A stretch of DNA of 64,000 nucleotides from Przewalskia tangutica (Eukaryota; Streptophyta; Magnoliopsida; Solanales; Solanaceae). Positions within the stretch are counted from its first letter, which is position 1; each line of letters begins with the position of its first letter. Location: assembly GCA_029844215.1 (NCBI GenBank), contig CM056728.1, positions 89,279,676 to 89,343,675 of the forward strand, given 5' to 3'. Shown here in pieces: positions 1 through 12,256 of the stretch. Under the pieces are notes generated by a model that searched no databases, was not told where the DNA came from, and saw only the letters and a program-made list of their open reading frames with translations. The position numbers and the translations under genes were made by a program.

Positions 1-193
1 ATCTTTCTTGGGGAGTCTTTCATTAATATCAAAGTATATATAAAGTATAATGTTCATCCCTTATACAATAAGAATCCTAAACCTATACAAAAGAGAAATC
101 TTAGTCTTACCATAATTATATTTACACAATATATAAAAATATGCTAATTATGGGTAGGGATACAATTGTTTCTATAATATACATGTTTACACA
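1..193 (-). repeat. 3' LTR (partial) of the copia remnant
   Basis: Its inner end lies next to a purine-rich stretch (minus strand CCGAGGGGG at 194-202), the polypurine tract that precedes a 3' LTR. It matches 866-1031 closely from position 28 onward. The outer end lies beyond the window. Confidence 0.8.
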
Positions 194-195
194 CC

Positions 196-864
196 CCCTC
201 GGTCGGAGCGGGAGAAGGTCGGACGCTGATACTGGATCTGAAGTCAAGAAATAACTATCTGGGAAGTCCTTTGATAAATATATCTGCATACTGATAGGAT
301 GATGAAACATGTAACACTCTGACATGGCCTAATGCAACTTTCTCACGAACAAAGTGTAGGTCTATCTCAATGTGCTTGGTTCACTGATGTTGAACCGGAT
401 TATGAGACAGATAGATGGAAGAGATGTTATCACAGTACACAATAGATGTCCGCGCAGCGACATCAAGTTTTAACGAAATTTACGAGCCAACAAATCTCAC
501 TACTACATTTGCAACGCCTGCACTCAAATTTCTGGAGAGAGATAGGGTAGTCTGTCGCTTGGCAGACCAAGAAATCAGATTATCCACTAAAAAACACAAA
601 AGTCGGAGGTGGAGCGTCGCGTGTCCGGACACCCTGCCCAATCTGCATCCGTATATGAAATCAACCTGTTTGGTGCAGAGGGGTATATGTGCAAACCATA
701 ATCAAAAGTGCCCTTAATGTATCGAATGATACGCTTAAGAGCAGTGAAATGAGACTCCCTGGGGGCATGCACGAATAAGCACACCTGCTGAACAGCATAA
801 GCTATGTCTGGCCTGGTAAATGTGAGATACTGAAGTGCACCTGCAAGGCTTCTATACAGAGTAA
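196..864 (-). pseudogene. Copia RT C-terminus and RNase H, truncated
   Basis: Minus-strand reading gives the end of the copia reverse transcriptase (LYRSLAGALQYLTFTRPDIA) and then RNase H with ADWAGCPDTRRSTS, the usual copia RNase H signature around its first catalytic Asp. Further on, in shifted frames, pieces equivalent to the last catalytic region and the YADIF-type end of the polyprotein can be followed down to a stop next to the polypurine tract. RNase H removes the RNA strand during retrotransposon reverse transcription. The fragment has no start, its 5' part is replaced by LTR sequence, and it has frame breaks after about position 587. The motifs are the kind seen in Retrofit/Ale-like copia elements; the lineage call is tentative. 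Confidence 0.85.
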
Positions 865-865
865 G

Positions 866-1031
866 ATCAAAGTATATATAGAGTACAATGTTCATCTCTT
901 ATACAATAGGAATCTTAAACTTATACAAAAGAGGAATCCTAGTCTTACCATAATTATATTTATACAATATATTGAAATATTCTAATTATGGGTAGGGATA
1001 CAATTGTTTCTATAATATACATGTTTATACA
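866..1031 (-). repeat. LTR fragment fused to RT
   Basis: This is a second copy of the LTR end seen at 28-193. It stops abruptly at 865/866 and is joined straight to RT codons, marking a deletion of the rest of the 5' LTR, gag, protease and integrase. Confidence 0.8.
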
Positions 1032-1886
1032 TGATAATATCTTGGAAACTTCATGTATTGACTATTTTTCAATTTAGGTGAGGTGCGGAGGGAAGCTGAA
1101 AAGTGGCTATTTGTGAATTTTATCCAAAATTGTTTTTTCATAAACTTTTAATTCCTTTTAAAACATTAGCTATTCATAGTGCTACTTTTTCAACGTTACA
1201 CTTTAATTCTAACCTTATTTTCTAATATTACAAAATCCAGTAAGACATCACATGAAGCTTATTATAATACTAATATAACAACAATTTGTTGTCTCTGGAA
1301 TTTCTAAAATGCACGACACAATTGCTGGGAAGCTGATAGGCTGCCTCAAGCATTAGAATCCCCCCAGGCCCTACGCAATTACCATAATTTAAGCATACTT
1401 CATTATTAAACATTATAACGAATTCTAATTACATTGAAAATAATCATATAATATATTCTCTACTAAGTTAAGCACTTTAATTTCATATATTTAAAGAGTG
1501 AAATTACCGTCATTTTGAACTTTCGGTTTAAAAATGAAACTCCACAAAGTTTTTTTGGGGGTCATAGTACCAATTGATGCAAATTAACTCTCCATAGCGC
1601 ACATAATTGGCAAGGAAAATGCCGCCCAAAGTGCAAGTGGACATAAATCCATAGTTCAAATGCTTCAATATGCAGTGTGAATCATATATTTAATCCAGGA
1701 ATTTTCAGTTAGTATTGGATGGTTTGAAGAAGACGAAGAATCACAAGTTAACTTGCATCTAGCGCGAAAAGTTTTTTCTCTTAAGTAACCTCACATGTTA
1801 AAGAAAGTGTAAGTTAACAAACTCCAATTTCTGTTTTTATTTCATCGTGATTATATAAGCATCAATATTTGATCATCTCTAGTTCT
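1032..1886. other. AT-rich spacer, no gene seen
   Basis: There is no convincing ORF or transposon signature. It is the flank into which copia element A inserted at 1887. Confidence 0.5.
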
Positions 1887-2912
1887 TGTTGGAAATTTAC
1901 TAAATGTGGAATTAGGTTTAACCCGTTATTTATGACTCGAACAATTGAGGTATCGCACGTCGGAAACGTCGTTTTCACACACGTGCACACGTAATGACAA
2001 ATATCGTAAATTTCATTAGTGAAAAAAATATTGGTACGTAAGTGAAACGTTTGAGACATAGAAGGATGGACGGTAAATTGGGCAAATAACGAAGAAGTGT
2101 ACAACGTGTAAAAGATGAAATGAGTCGGAAATTGCCTCGGAGACGCGAAGGGTCGCGGCGCAGCACCGTCGTAGCCGCGACGCTAATTGTTGGTTAGGCC
2201 ACTGGAGTCGCGGCGCTTCAAAAGCAGAATGGTCGACAAAAGATGTAAAGTTTCTGACTTTTTGGCTGGTTTTGGAGCATTGATCCTCCATTACTTAGCA
2301 CTTGAATTCATCAATTATTTGACTTAATTATAACCTCTCAATAAGTGTTATTACATCGTCATTGATTGATATTAGTTGGCTAGATGAGAGGTCATCTTAC
2401 ACACACTATAAATTGAGGCTTTGGTTCAATTGAAGTACAACTCCCACACTTCACACTTGCATAATTCAGAATTTTCTGAATATCTCTTCCTCCCTAGCAT
2501 ACTTCAAATACTCAAAGGTTCTTCTTGAGAAACACTTGAGCTTCCTTTGCTCATTTGTTAGTTGCTTTTTTATCTTGGAAGACAGTTGCTCATCACCGTA
2601 AAAGGATATATAAGGGCCAATAATGTCATAAGGGCAGCGTGAATATCACTCGACTCAACATCGCCCTTGTAACACTACCAGATTTAGTGTCTCTTGGTTT
2701 CAGGCTATCAAGATCTAGGAGCTTGCTGCAATTGGAACGGAGACTCAAGACGGACTCAAGAATATCCTAGAACGAGATTCAAGAACTCAAAAGGCTTATC
2801 ATAGCCACAATACTTGTTTACTATACAAATTGTTGCTTTTGTATAATAGTTTATCCTTTCGTAGCACTAGTAATAGTTGTTTGATATTCTTGTACATCCA
2901 TTGTAACTCACA
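1887..2912 (+). repeat. 5' LTR of copia element A
   Basis: It pairs with 23871-24893. It contains a TATA-like box (2407-2413) followed by a transcript-like leader and ends ACTCACA. Small indels separate the copies, including a longer GC-rich segment near 2150-2215 in this copy. Confidence 0.88.
2407..2413 (+). promoter_or_regulatory. LTR TATA box (element A 5' LTR)
   Basis: The sequence CTATAAATTGAGG has the form of a plant LTR core promoter and is conserved at the matching place in the 3' LTR (about 24401). Confidence 0.55.
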
Positions 2913-2946
2913 ATTTTAAGACATTATTCGTACTAGTGCTAGAAAG

Positions 2947-3339
2947 ATGTTTGTCAGTAGATATGATCCCAAATCTGCCTGTGGATTTCTTGTTGAAACC
3001 AGTTCTGTTAAAAGTTTAAGCACAGTCTCTATCAACAACCGTGCTTTCAGATTTGGTCCTAGTTATGGGTCTCTCTTTGACGATAGTTACAGATCTATTT
3101 CCGTCAAAGGGGAGATCTCTATTGCTGATCCTGAACTTGAATATATTGTTGATAGTCATGCTAGTAAGGTTAAGGATCAAGGAAGAGTTATTGTCACCTC
3201 TCCCGAGAGTGGTGGAAACAAGCGTCCACGAGAGGTTGAGAATGTCAACTGGGACACGAGGAGAATGAGGAAGATGATGTTCCATCTTATAGCAGAAAGC
3301 CGCCATCTTATGGTAAGAATGTTTTGGACACATGACTGA
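2947..3339 (+). CDS. Hypothetical ORF at the 5' end of element A interior
   Basis: This 130-codon open frame starts 34 bases after the 5' LTR, where gag would be expected. I do not recognise the protein. It shows no copia gag core and no CCHC zinc knuckle, and it is charged toward its C-terminus (GNKRPREVE). It could be a diverged gag N-terminus, untranslated leader that is open by chance, or foreign sequence replacing the primer-binding site and gag. The absence of a recognisable primer-binding site between 2912 and 2947 fits the last option. Nothing suggests expression. Confidence 0.3.
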   Translation: MFVSRYDPKSACGFLVETSSVKSLSTVSINNRAFRFGPSYGSLFDDSYRSISVKGEISIADPELEYIVDSHASKVKDQGRVIVTSPESGGNKRPREVENVNWDTRRMRKMMFHLIAESRHLMVRMFWTHD

Positions 3340-4250
3340 CGTGGGACAGATTCCAGAGGTATGAGTTAATTATTATTCCTTGTAAAAAATGAGATTAAAA
3401 GATAATTTCTGAATAAAAGTGAATAAAGCAAGGCTAGGAATATGAAGTGTCCCATTTATGATTGGACTGTTATAAAAAAACGGCCTAAAAGATATGGACT
3501 TAGATGGTAAGAAACTGGATTTATGGACAATCCTAAGCAAGGGAAGAGTACTAGAGGACTAAAGACAAGGACTAGAGGACTAGAGACAAATCTGTCACCG
3601 TTTCCAACAGAAGATTCGTCTTTTGATAGGATAGTATTGGACACTCAATCATACAAAGCCTACAGGCGACTGAAATGGGCCAAAGTTTCCCGATCTTAAA
3701 TGGTCTGTAGGCCAAAAGAACGGCAGAAAATAAATTGGACACTTAGTCTGTCAAGGCAACTGGAGTGGGCCAGAGTATCTAGATCACATATGATCCGATT
3801 ACATCCTAACCACGGGCACGAGGTTGTTCATGTGAAGCATCGCCACCTCCAAAGTAAAAAGAGTTGAAGAGGTTGTCCTCTAAATGACTTAAGGGAATGG
3901 GATCACTCTTAAAAGAGGTGATACATGTCCTAAACTTGGTTTCAAGGACGTTGTTGGTCAACATGGCTTGAGTCTAGTCCAACAGGTCTATAATAACTAA
4001 AAGTAGTACAGTAAGACTATAGCCAAATGGATGATATATTTATAATCCGTGCATCTATGACATCATAGATTAAGACACATTAAATAGAAACTCATTCAAA
4101 AGCTAACTAAGTTGAGATTGCTGCCTTCTGTCGACATAAACCCTCAGAATGAATGTGAGGTAGGCGAAGAGGCAAAATCATCTTTCCTTTCCATCAAAGG
4201 AATAGTGAAAGAAGCACCACTCCTCTATAACTTAGTCACACCTACGTGGG
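3340..4250 (+). other. Degenerate element A interior (gag/protease region)
   Basis: By position this should be gag, protease and the gag-pre-integrase linker, but every frame is broken and no motif survives. Two similar stretches (about 3628-3700 and 3740-3790, sharing a YRRLKWAK-like reading) look like a local imperfect duplication. Confidence 0.4.
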
Positions 4251-4254
4251 TGAT

Positions 4255-4815
4255 TTAAAGCTTGTAAAAATAGAGGGGGAGACAAGTACGTTGTGATCTT
4301 CATTGATACATCCTTTGTTGAAGAACAAAGATTAAGCTGTTGAAGCGGATGAGCGCTACAAACCAGAAGTTGGAAAGTCTAAGGATTGAGGAATTCGTAG
4401 GGATAGAGGGGGGAAATGTGAACCATCATTCATCAAACGACTACTCCTTACTCATCTCAGTCTAACGGTGTTAGTCAAGCAAAAATCCGTACGCCCAAGA
4501 TATATGGGCAGGACGATCCTTACCGCTAATGTGATTCTCAACAGAACTCTGCATAAGGATAAGGATAACCCTCCATGTAAAACATGGAAATGATCTCATC
4601 TACAAATGTTGTAACATGGGGTGACTTGGTAGAGGTTGGATTACCGAAACAGGTCAAGTTGGACCTAAGACTGTAGATTACATATCCACTGGATCTGCAA
4701 ATAACAGTAGTGCTTATGACATCTTGGATAAAAGAATACTGAATTCTTTGAAGATAACTTTCCTTGAGAAGGAAAAAGTAGTATTTGCTCGAGGTTAACA
4801 AGAACCCCCGAGTGC
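4255..4815 (+). pseudogene. Copia integrase remnant (element A)
   Basis: Frame-shifting translation recovers the copia integrase track. A GGDKYVVIFID-like piece near 4281-4310 matches the region around the first catalytic Asp. TTPYSSQSNGV at about 4437-4475 is the conserved stretch leading to the catalytic Glu. Then come ANVILNRTLHKD and PCKTWK near 4525-4592, and WGDLVEVGLPKQVKL-like codons near 4617-4665, the normal C-terminal order of the core. Integrase joins cDNA to chromosomal DNA. Stops and shifts make this copy dead. The reading is cut at 4820 by insertion of gypsy element B, and the polyprotein resumes at 12539. Confidence 0.75.
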
Positions 4816-5542
4816 CTGACTGTCACGACCCGAATCCCGGGCATGCGACTGGTGCCCTACCTGGGCACCCTTCTACCCATACAACACAAGTAACTCGCGG
4901 AAGCTAAATAACACTCATCATCATTTTTTTTGTTTAACCAAAGGCAAAGCCGGCAAGGCTGCCATAATATATAACACCCGAATGGGACTACAACTGTACA
5001 ACAATATAAATACAACTCACGCCAGTCCAGCCCACATATGAATACAGACCTCTAAGAATTTGGATAGTAACTATGACGGGACAAGGCTCCGTCGTACCCC
5101 AGAATATACCTAGCCATAATGACAAGCTCCGGAACACTGGAGCTCTCCCAAAACGCTGAACAATGATCCTAAGCTCACGGATCACCCAACTGAGTACCTA
5201 TACCTGCGGGCATGAAACGCAGCCCCCCGAAGGGGGTCAGTACAACAGGTACTAAGTATTTAACGGAAATAAAGTACAGTATTAAAATCATAGCTAGCCA
5301 AGAATGACAGGGACAAGTAAAATAATCAAATACCAGATCTAACCGTGTCATATAAAATAAAACCAAGCATTTGTATCACTATACCCGCACTCATCAGATC
5401 AATGTATCACTGTACCATCAGATTATCAGTATCACTATACTATTGTATCACTTTAAATATGAAATCAACTGTACCCTTTTTTCCTTAAAGTATGAAAGCC
5501 ATGTCACAATCATGAACGTCTGTCTATATAAACAAATATTGT

Positions 5543-5754
5543 CATGAGAGTTGAACCCGCATCATGGATATAAGTCCACGGACAATACACCTCTCATGGG
5601 AATCTATACCCGCATAGTGAATACAAGTTCACGGACAAAACACATCTCATGAGAATCTATACCCGCATCGTGAATACAAGTTCACGGACAAAACACATCT
5701 CATGAGAATCTATACCCGCATCGTGAATACAAGTTCACGGACAATATACATCTT
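5543..5754. repeat. 53-bp minisatellite, 4 units
   Basis: The unit runs from CATGAGAATCTATACCCGCA to ...ACACATCT. Four units (212 bp) lie here inside the LTR; the partner LTR has ten. Confidence 0.9.
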
Positions 5755-7318
5755 GTAATATTAGGGACTTGATCCCAAAAGTACTATGTACGTTCACCGT
5801 ACATTTATTTTAATAATCACTCCTTTGACTCTCAATGAACTAAAATAAAATAGCTTTCATTTAGACAACCCAAAGTGCTATCAAGAGAATAGATATAACA
5901 ATCTTTCATTTTAGAAACCTCAAGTACTATCAAGAGAGTAAATGTAACAATCTTTCATTTTTAGAAATCCCAAGTACTATAGATAGAACAACTTTCACTT
6001 TAAGAACCCTAAGTACATTTAATAGAGTATATCACTAAGGATTATGTTCCAATAGAACTCTATAGAGATCAAGTCAAGTATCGTTTAAGAAATCAAATAG
6101 GTACTTCAACCTTATCGACTATTCCACACGCCAAGTAGAATATGTCACACGTAGTAATTCAACCTAAAATGACAATAGCACTTTTATCAACTTCAAGCTT
6201 GCTTTCAAGTGTAATACTTATACCAAGTAATGGTCCTCTTATTCTACGGAAATTTGAGCAGCACTTCCTTTGTTTCTACGTACTTTTCCACCTTTTCCAA
6301 GGCCCAAATTCAACAACCAACAAGCCCCGACTAAGGGCACAATCAATACAACAACCAAAGGGGATTACACGCCTACTAGATGTGTAAAATTCTGCCCCAC
6401 AATCATATCAAAACAGTCCACAATTAATCAATATTAAGGGTACAATGTGAAACTTTTAACACCCTTATCCCTTAGGACTTTCATTAGTCATTTACTACAT
6501 TAAACATGCAAGTTGGTGGCTGATTTTCCATCATATATACACGTCCAAAACAGTCCCTAAAATGTCACGACGACGTCTTAACAGTTTTCGGCCAACAACA
6601 ACTACAACAATCCGATAACTCGTTCCTTAATCCATTTTATTCCAATTCAAGTTCCAATACTTTTATACAAGTCTCATCAACTTATCAACAACAATATTAC
6701 TTCATTACAACATGCAATAGGTGACATTAACAACAACAAAAATCAACGAATCCAATTGTCGCCCACAATGGCCTAGTCTCGGCCAACACCCAAAAATGGG
6801 GCATGCACTTCTTATTTTCCATATCTTCCTTAATACAAGTTCATCTACTAGTCATAACAATAAGTAATATTCAATTACTTCAAGATGAAGAAGAGTTCTT
6901 ACCCAAAAATGTCCAAAAAGCCAAGAGCAAGGTCACAAGGATTTTGGCCCGCAGTTTTCGTTTCGCTCCACTTATTCAAGTTCCAATCACATACAAACAT
7001 CCACCACAAGCTTATAACCAACTTCACTTCACGTTTCGCTTCCAAAAAGTTGACAAACAAGCCTAGGGTTTCACCCTCATTTTCAGCCAAAAGAGATTAT
7101 TGGTGTGTTATGTCGGCTTAACACTTGGTTAGGAAACTTAATCTTGTATTAGTAAACTAACTTGGAAGGTTTAAGAATTTTTGGTCTTCAAATGGCCCTC
7201 GCCGAAACCTGAGAGGAGAGAGGTATATTTTCATGAAATAATTTTAAGTGTTCAACAAGTCTTGCACCCTCTATGTATATATAATATATCCCAATGGATG
7301 GATTCATGACAAGTGTAT

Positions 7319-7356
7319 GGACAAGTGGAGTGGGTCCCACATGCCCACTTGTCCTC
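7319..7356. promoter_or_regulatory. LTR inverted repeat GGACAAGTGG/CCACTTGTCC
   Basis: A 10-bp perfect inverted repeat with a 16-bp centre that itself holds GTGGG/CCCAC. It is kept in the partner LTR near 12161-12198. The role is unknown; it could be an RNA hairpin or a regulatory site. Confidence 0.5.
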
Positions 7357-7395
7357 AAAATATCTATAAAGTTGTCATCTTGTCAAGACAAGTGG

Positions 7396-7413
7396 GGGTG
7401 ACACGTGTCACCC
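7396..7413. promoter_or_regulatory. 18-bp palindrome with G-box core in LTR
   Basis: GGGTGACACGTGTCACCC is a perfect palindrome centred on CACGTG, the plant G-box bound by bZIP and bHLH factors. It is identical in the partner LTR (12239-12256), with a two-base central variant in element C LTRs (14265-14282, 19871-19888). Confidence 0.6.
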
Positions 7414-7689
7414 TCCTATTGGTCCAAAATTATTTCTTCACAAAAACATTCTATACTTGGTCAAAATATCTCAAAATCTCGTGGGCCCCACAAAATCGTA
7501 AAATTTCATGTGAGCCCCACATGACCAAATCCGAGACTTAAAATCCAAAACTTCAATATTCTATAATAATTCCATATACAAAATTTCAGAATCAAATTCC
7601 AAGTCGTTAACTTTTTCCTTCACAAAATTCAAATCTTAAATCCTTAATCACATTCTCAATTAGTAGCCCTGGTATTACAGGGTGTAACA

Positions 7690-7703
7690 TCCTTCCCCCC
7701 TTA
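7690..7703 (-). other. Polypurine tract of element B
   Basis: The minus strand reads TAAGGGGGGAAGGA directly before the 3' LTR, followed inward by a relative of the ACATTCGGGACGAATGTTTC motif that precedes the tract in complex F. Confidence 0.8.
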
Positions 7704-9102
7704 GAAACATTCGTCCCAAATGTTCATAGTGGGTCTCAAACTATACAGATTCCGGCATAGTCTCCTTACTATACCTATCAACCAATACTCCACAAAACCA
7801 ACGATGCCACACACGGCCACAATATATCACATAGTCTCATTCTACTTCGGATAGTCCTTAGCACATTGTACTTCCTTTGAAATCAAAGTCACATTCCTAA
7901 GGTCCTATTACAATTCCTTAAAATTGATAGTACCATTTCTAAACGGCTCAACGATCATAAACCTCAATCACAAGTGGTTTATACTCAAACCAAGGAATCA
8001 TCACCTCTCCGCTTTATAGTTGAAGATGAAGGTGATGAAATCGTCATTCGAGAGAAGAGAGGAGTGAAAGCCATTTTCCTGCTAAGGAAAGGAGCTGAAA
8101 AATGGAGAGGCGTTCCAAGCGTACTTCCTGCACCATCGTGCTCCGCCGAGTGTTGTGCTCGTGTCAACCAAGTCTGATTCAATCAAATATCCCACAGGCC
8201 GATGAAAGCCCGTCCGAAGTGATTCTTTCTTGATTGGATTCCAGCTTTCTCTTAATTCCTATCGTGCATTTGCCTTCGACCCGACTTTCTGAAATGGGAT
8301 TCCGAGAAGGTGGAGTTCAGTAACCTCAGATTTTGACTGGGAAACCAACTCTGTAATGAAGCTCGAATGAAGTGAGAGGGAAAAGGAGGCTCGACCTACA
8401 TATACCATGTACTTTAACCACAATCACACATAAATTACTTCACTCTTGAAGGCCTTGTCTATCTAAGGTCTCAACGATTATCCAATACTCTAAGATCCTC
8501 AAATATTTCATGTCCCAAGCTTACATTATTTCTCCCCGTATACGGGCAAGATAGCTTCTCAATATCTCAAAATCCTGTTGTCTTAATCACAACAACTCTA
8601 TTACTCCATACCAATATTATTCGTGCATCTCACTTAAGCATACAACACAGTTTAATCTAATCACATGGTATGTCATTAAGTCAATTAAACATGATATCCT
8701 AAGGGTTCATCACCCTTTCCGACAGTTCATCACTTCCTAATTATTCCAAATTAGCACATATATAACCCTGATGTGGATTCATTAAACTGTTTCATACCTT
8801 CTAAGCCATTATCAAAGCTTAACCAACTCAACATAACCCATAACCATTCTAGGAAACACACTTGGCCCTAATAATATATTTGTATAGATGTGCATTATCA
8901 TACCAACTATACAACAATTTTTTTACCAACCTGGATACAAAGTCCATATTTTCCCCTTCTGGGTCGTTGTCGCTTTCTCATAGCTACAATCACAATAATA
9001 CATTAGGGAGGGACTACCCTAACAACACAGCTCTATCGCACGATCTTGGAGTAAGAAGAATAGAAATAAATCCTAAATGTACTATAGCCTCCTGTTTATA
9101 GA
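7704..9102 (-). other. Element B interior without gag-pol
   Basis: The part nearest the primer-binding site (about 8990-9186) matches the leader of gypsy complex F on the opposite strand. The rest shows no gag, protease, RT or integrase. A segment around 7985-8400 is richer in GC than its surroundings and can be read on either strand as a short ORF of about 65 codons (7974-8177 plus, 7985-8182 minus). I recognise neither product. It may be captured host or organellar DNA. The remainder is AT-rich. Confidence 0.5.
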
Positions 9103-9116
9103 TGTGGTGCACAACA
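9103..9116 (-). other. Leader palindrome TGTTGTGCACCACA (element B)
   Basis: A near-perfect 14-base palindrome about 67 bases downstream of the primer-binding site, also found at the same place in C and F. It is a candidate RNA dimerisation or packaging site by position only. Confidence 0.45.
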
Positions 9117-9171
9117 CACCGATAAACAAGACTCTACTATACACGGTCTGTAGACAATCCGATGACTAACT

Positions 9172-9183
9172 GCTCTGATATCA
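9172..9183 (-). other. Primer-binding site of element B
   Basis: The minus strand reads TGATATCAGAGC, one base off the TGGTATCAGAGC complement of the initiator tRNA-Met 3' end, three bases inside the 5' LTR. Confidence 0.85.
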
Positions 9184-9944
9184 CTCTGTCATGAACCGAA
9201 CCCCGGGCCCGCGACTGGTGCCCTACCTGAGCACCCTACTACCCATACAACACAAGTAATCCGCGGAAGCTAAAAACACTCATCATCATTTGTTTTTCTT
9301 TAACCAAAGGCAAAGCCGGCAAGGCTGCCATAATATATAACACCCGAATGTGACTACAACTGTACAACAATATAAATATAACTCACGCCAGTCCAACCCA
9401 CATATGAATACACACCTCTAAAAATTTGGACAGTAACTATGACGGGACAAAGCCCCGCCGTACCCCTGAATATATCTAGCCATAATGACAAGCTCCGGAA
9501 CACTGGAGCTCTCCCAAAAGGCTGAACAAGGATCATAAGCTTACGGATCACCCAACTGAGTACCTATACCTGCGGGCATGAAACGCACCCCCCCGAAGGG
9601 GTCAGTACAACAGGTACTAAGTATGTAACGGAAATAAAGTACAGTATTAAAATCATAGCTGGCCAAGAATGACAGGGACAAGTAAAATAATCAAATACCA
9701 GATCCAACCGTGTCATATAAAATAAAACCAATTGTACCTTGTATCACTATACACTGTATCACTCATCAGACAATGTATCATCAGTACTCTTTGTATCAGT
9801 ATCATCAGATTTTGTATCATCAGATCATCAGTATCACTATACTATTGTATCACTTTAAATATGAAATCAACTGTACCCTTTTTTCCTTAAAGTATGAAAG
9901 CCATGTCACAATCATAAACGTCTGTCTATATAAACAAATATTGT

Positions 9945-10473
9945 CATGGGAGTTGAACCCACATCATGGATATAAGTCCACGGACAATACACCTCTCATG
10001 GGAATCTATACCCACATCATGAATACAAGTTCACGGACAAAACACATCTCATGGGAATCTATACCCGCATCATGAATACAAGTTTACGGACAAAACACAT
10101 CGCATGAGAATCTATACCCGCATCGTGAATACAAGTTCACAGACAATATACATCTCATGAGAATCTATACCCGCATCGTGAATACAAGTTCACAGACAAA
10201 ACACATCTCATGGGAATCTATACCCGCATCGTGAATACAAGTTTACGGACAATATACATCTCATGAGAATCTATACCCGCATCGTGAATACAAGTTCACA
10301 GATAAAACACATCTCATGGGAATCTATACCCGTATCGTGAATACAAGTTCACGGACAATATACATCTCATGGGAATCTTTACCCGCACCGTGAATACAAG
10401 TTCACAGACAAAACATATCTCATGGGAATCTATACCCGCATCGTGAATACAAGTTCACGGACAATATACATCT
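9945..10473. repeat. 53-bp minisatellite, 10 units
   Basis: Ten units of the LTR minisatellite. From the third unit onward the tails alternate between AAAACACATC and AATATACATC, so the array has expanded as about 106-bp dimers. Confidence 0.9.
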
Positions 10474-12238
10474 TGATATTAGGGACTTGATCCCAAAAGT
10501 ACTATGTACGTTCACCGTACATTTATTTTAATAATCACTCCTTTGACTCTCAATGAACTAAAATAAAATAGCTTTCATTTAGACAACCCAAAGTGCTATC
10601 AAGAGAATAGATATAACAATCTTTCATTTTAGAAACCTCAAGTACTATCAAGAGAGTAAATGTAACAATCTTTCATTTATAGAAACCCCAAGTACTATAG
10701 ATAGAAACAACTTTCACTTTAAGAACCCAAAGTACATTTAATAGAGTATATCACTAAGAATTAGGTTCCAATAGAACTCTATAGAGATCAAGTCAAGTAT
10801 CGTTTGGGGATTAAAATCCACTCACTTTAGAAAATCAAATCAAGTATCAATAAGGATTAAAAATCCACTCACTTTATGAAATCAAATCATTCCAAAGAAT
10901 AAGGGATAGTTCACATACCTCATTGACGATTAACCAACACGACAAGTATAATACGCCCCGAATATGTACTTCAACCTTATCGGCTATTCCACACGCTACT
11001 TCAACCTAAAATGACAATAGCACTTTTATCAACTTCAAGCTTTCAAGTGTAAGACTTATACCAAGTAATGGTCCTCTTATTCTACGGAAATTTGGGCAGC
11101 ACTTCCTTTATTTCTACGTATCTTTCCACCTTTTCCAAGGCCCAAATTCAACAACCAACAAGCCCCGACTAAGGGCACAATCAATACAACAACCAAAGGG
11201 GATTACACGCCTACTAGATGTGTAAAATTCTGCCCCACAATCATATCAAAACAATCCACAATTAATCAATATTAAGGGTACAATGTGAAGCCTTTAACAC
11301 TCTTATCCCTTAGGACTTTCATTAGCCATTTACTACATTAAACATGCAAGTTGGTGGCTAATTTTCCGGCATATATACACGTCCAAAACAGTCCCTAAAA
11401 CGTCACGACGACGTCTTAACAGTTTTCGGCCAACAACAAGTACATCAATCCGATAACTCATTCCTTAATCCATTTTATTCCAATTCAAGTTCCAATACTT
11501 TTATACAAGTCTCATCAACTTATCAACAACAATATTACTTCATTAAAACATGCAATAGGTGACGTTAACAACAACAAAAATCAACGAATCCAATTATCGC
11601 CCACAATGGCCTAGTCTCGGCCAACACCCAAAAATGGGACATGCACTTCTTATTTTCCATATCTTCCTTAAGACAAGTTCATCTACTAGTCATAACAATA
11701 AGTAATATTCAATTACTTCAAGATGAAGAAGAGTTCTTACCCAAAAATGTCCAAAAAGCCGAGAGCAAGGTCACAAGGATTTTGGCCCGTAGTTTTCGTT
11801 TCGCTCCACTTATTCAAGTTCCAATCACATACAAACATCCACCACAAGATTATAACCAACTTCACTTCACGTTTCGCTTCCAAAAAGTCGACGAACAAGC
11901 CTAGAGTTTCACCCTCATTTTCAGCCAAAAGAGATTATTGGTGTGTTATCTCGGCTTAACACTTAGTTAGGAACCTTAATCTTGTATTAGTAAACTAACT
12001 TGGAAGGTTTAAGAATTTTTGGTCTTCAAAATGGCCCTTGGCCGAGAGCACAAGAGAGGAGAGAGGTATATTTTCATGAAATAATTTTAAGTGTTCAACA
12101 AGTCTTGCACCCTCTATGTATATATAATATATCCCAATGGATGGATTCATGACAAGTGTATGGACAAGTGGAGTGGGTCCCACATGCCCACTTGTCCTCA
12201 AAATATCTATAAAGTTGTCATCTTGTCAAGACAAATGG

Positions 12239-12256
12239 GGGTGACACGTGTCACCC
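12239..12256. promoter_or_regulatory. 18-bp palindrome with G-box core in LTR
   Basis: Identical to 7396-7413 in the partner LTR. Confidence 0.6.

Larger units (their letters stand above)
1..1031 (-). mobile_element. Collapsed Ty1/copia retrotransposon remnant
   Basis: The segment reads on the minus strand as partial LTR, then the end of reverse transcriptase plus RNase H, then LTR. The stretches 28-193 and 866-1031 are about 90 percent alike by eye and both end against TGTRTAAACATG on the minus strand. The pol fragment sits directly between them, so everything from the 5' LTR interior through integrase is missing. The low-coordinate LTR runs out of the window, so its target duplication cannot be checked. 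Confidence 0.85.
4821..7689 (-). repeat. 3' LTR of gypsy element B
   Basis: This 2869-bp LTR is shorter than its partner because it has fewer minisatellite units and lacks about 150 bp present at roughly 10805-10960 of the other copy. It carries the GGTGCCC/GGGCACC hairpin near its low end and a CACGTG-centred palindrome at 7396-7413. Confidence 0.9.

Noticed and set aside
6803..7121. Paired ORFs at 6803-7121 and 11641-11959 as duplicated genes
   Set aside because: They are the same position in the two LTRs of element B, so their conservation reflects LTR identity, not coding.
5543..10473. CRISPR-like array at the 53-bp repeats
   Set aside because: Units are contiguous with no unique spacers and lie inside plant LTRs; it is a minisatellite.
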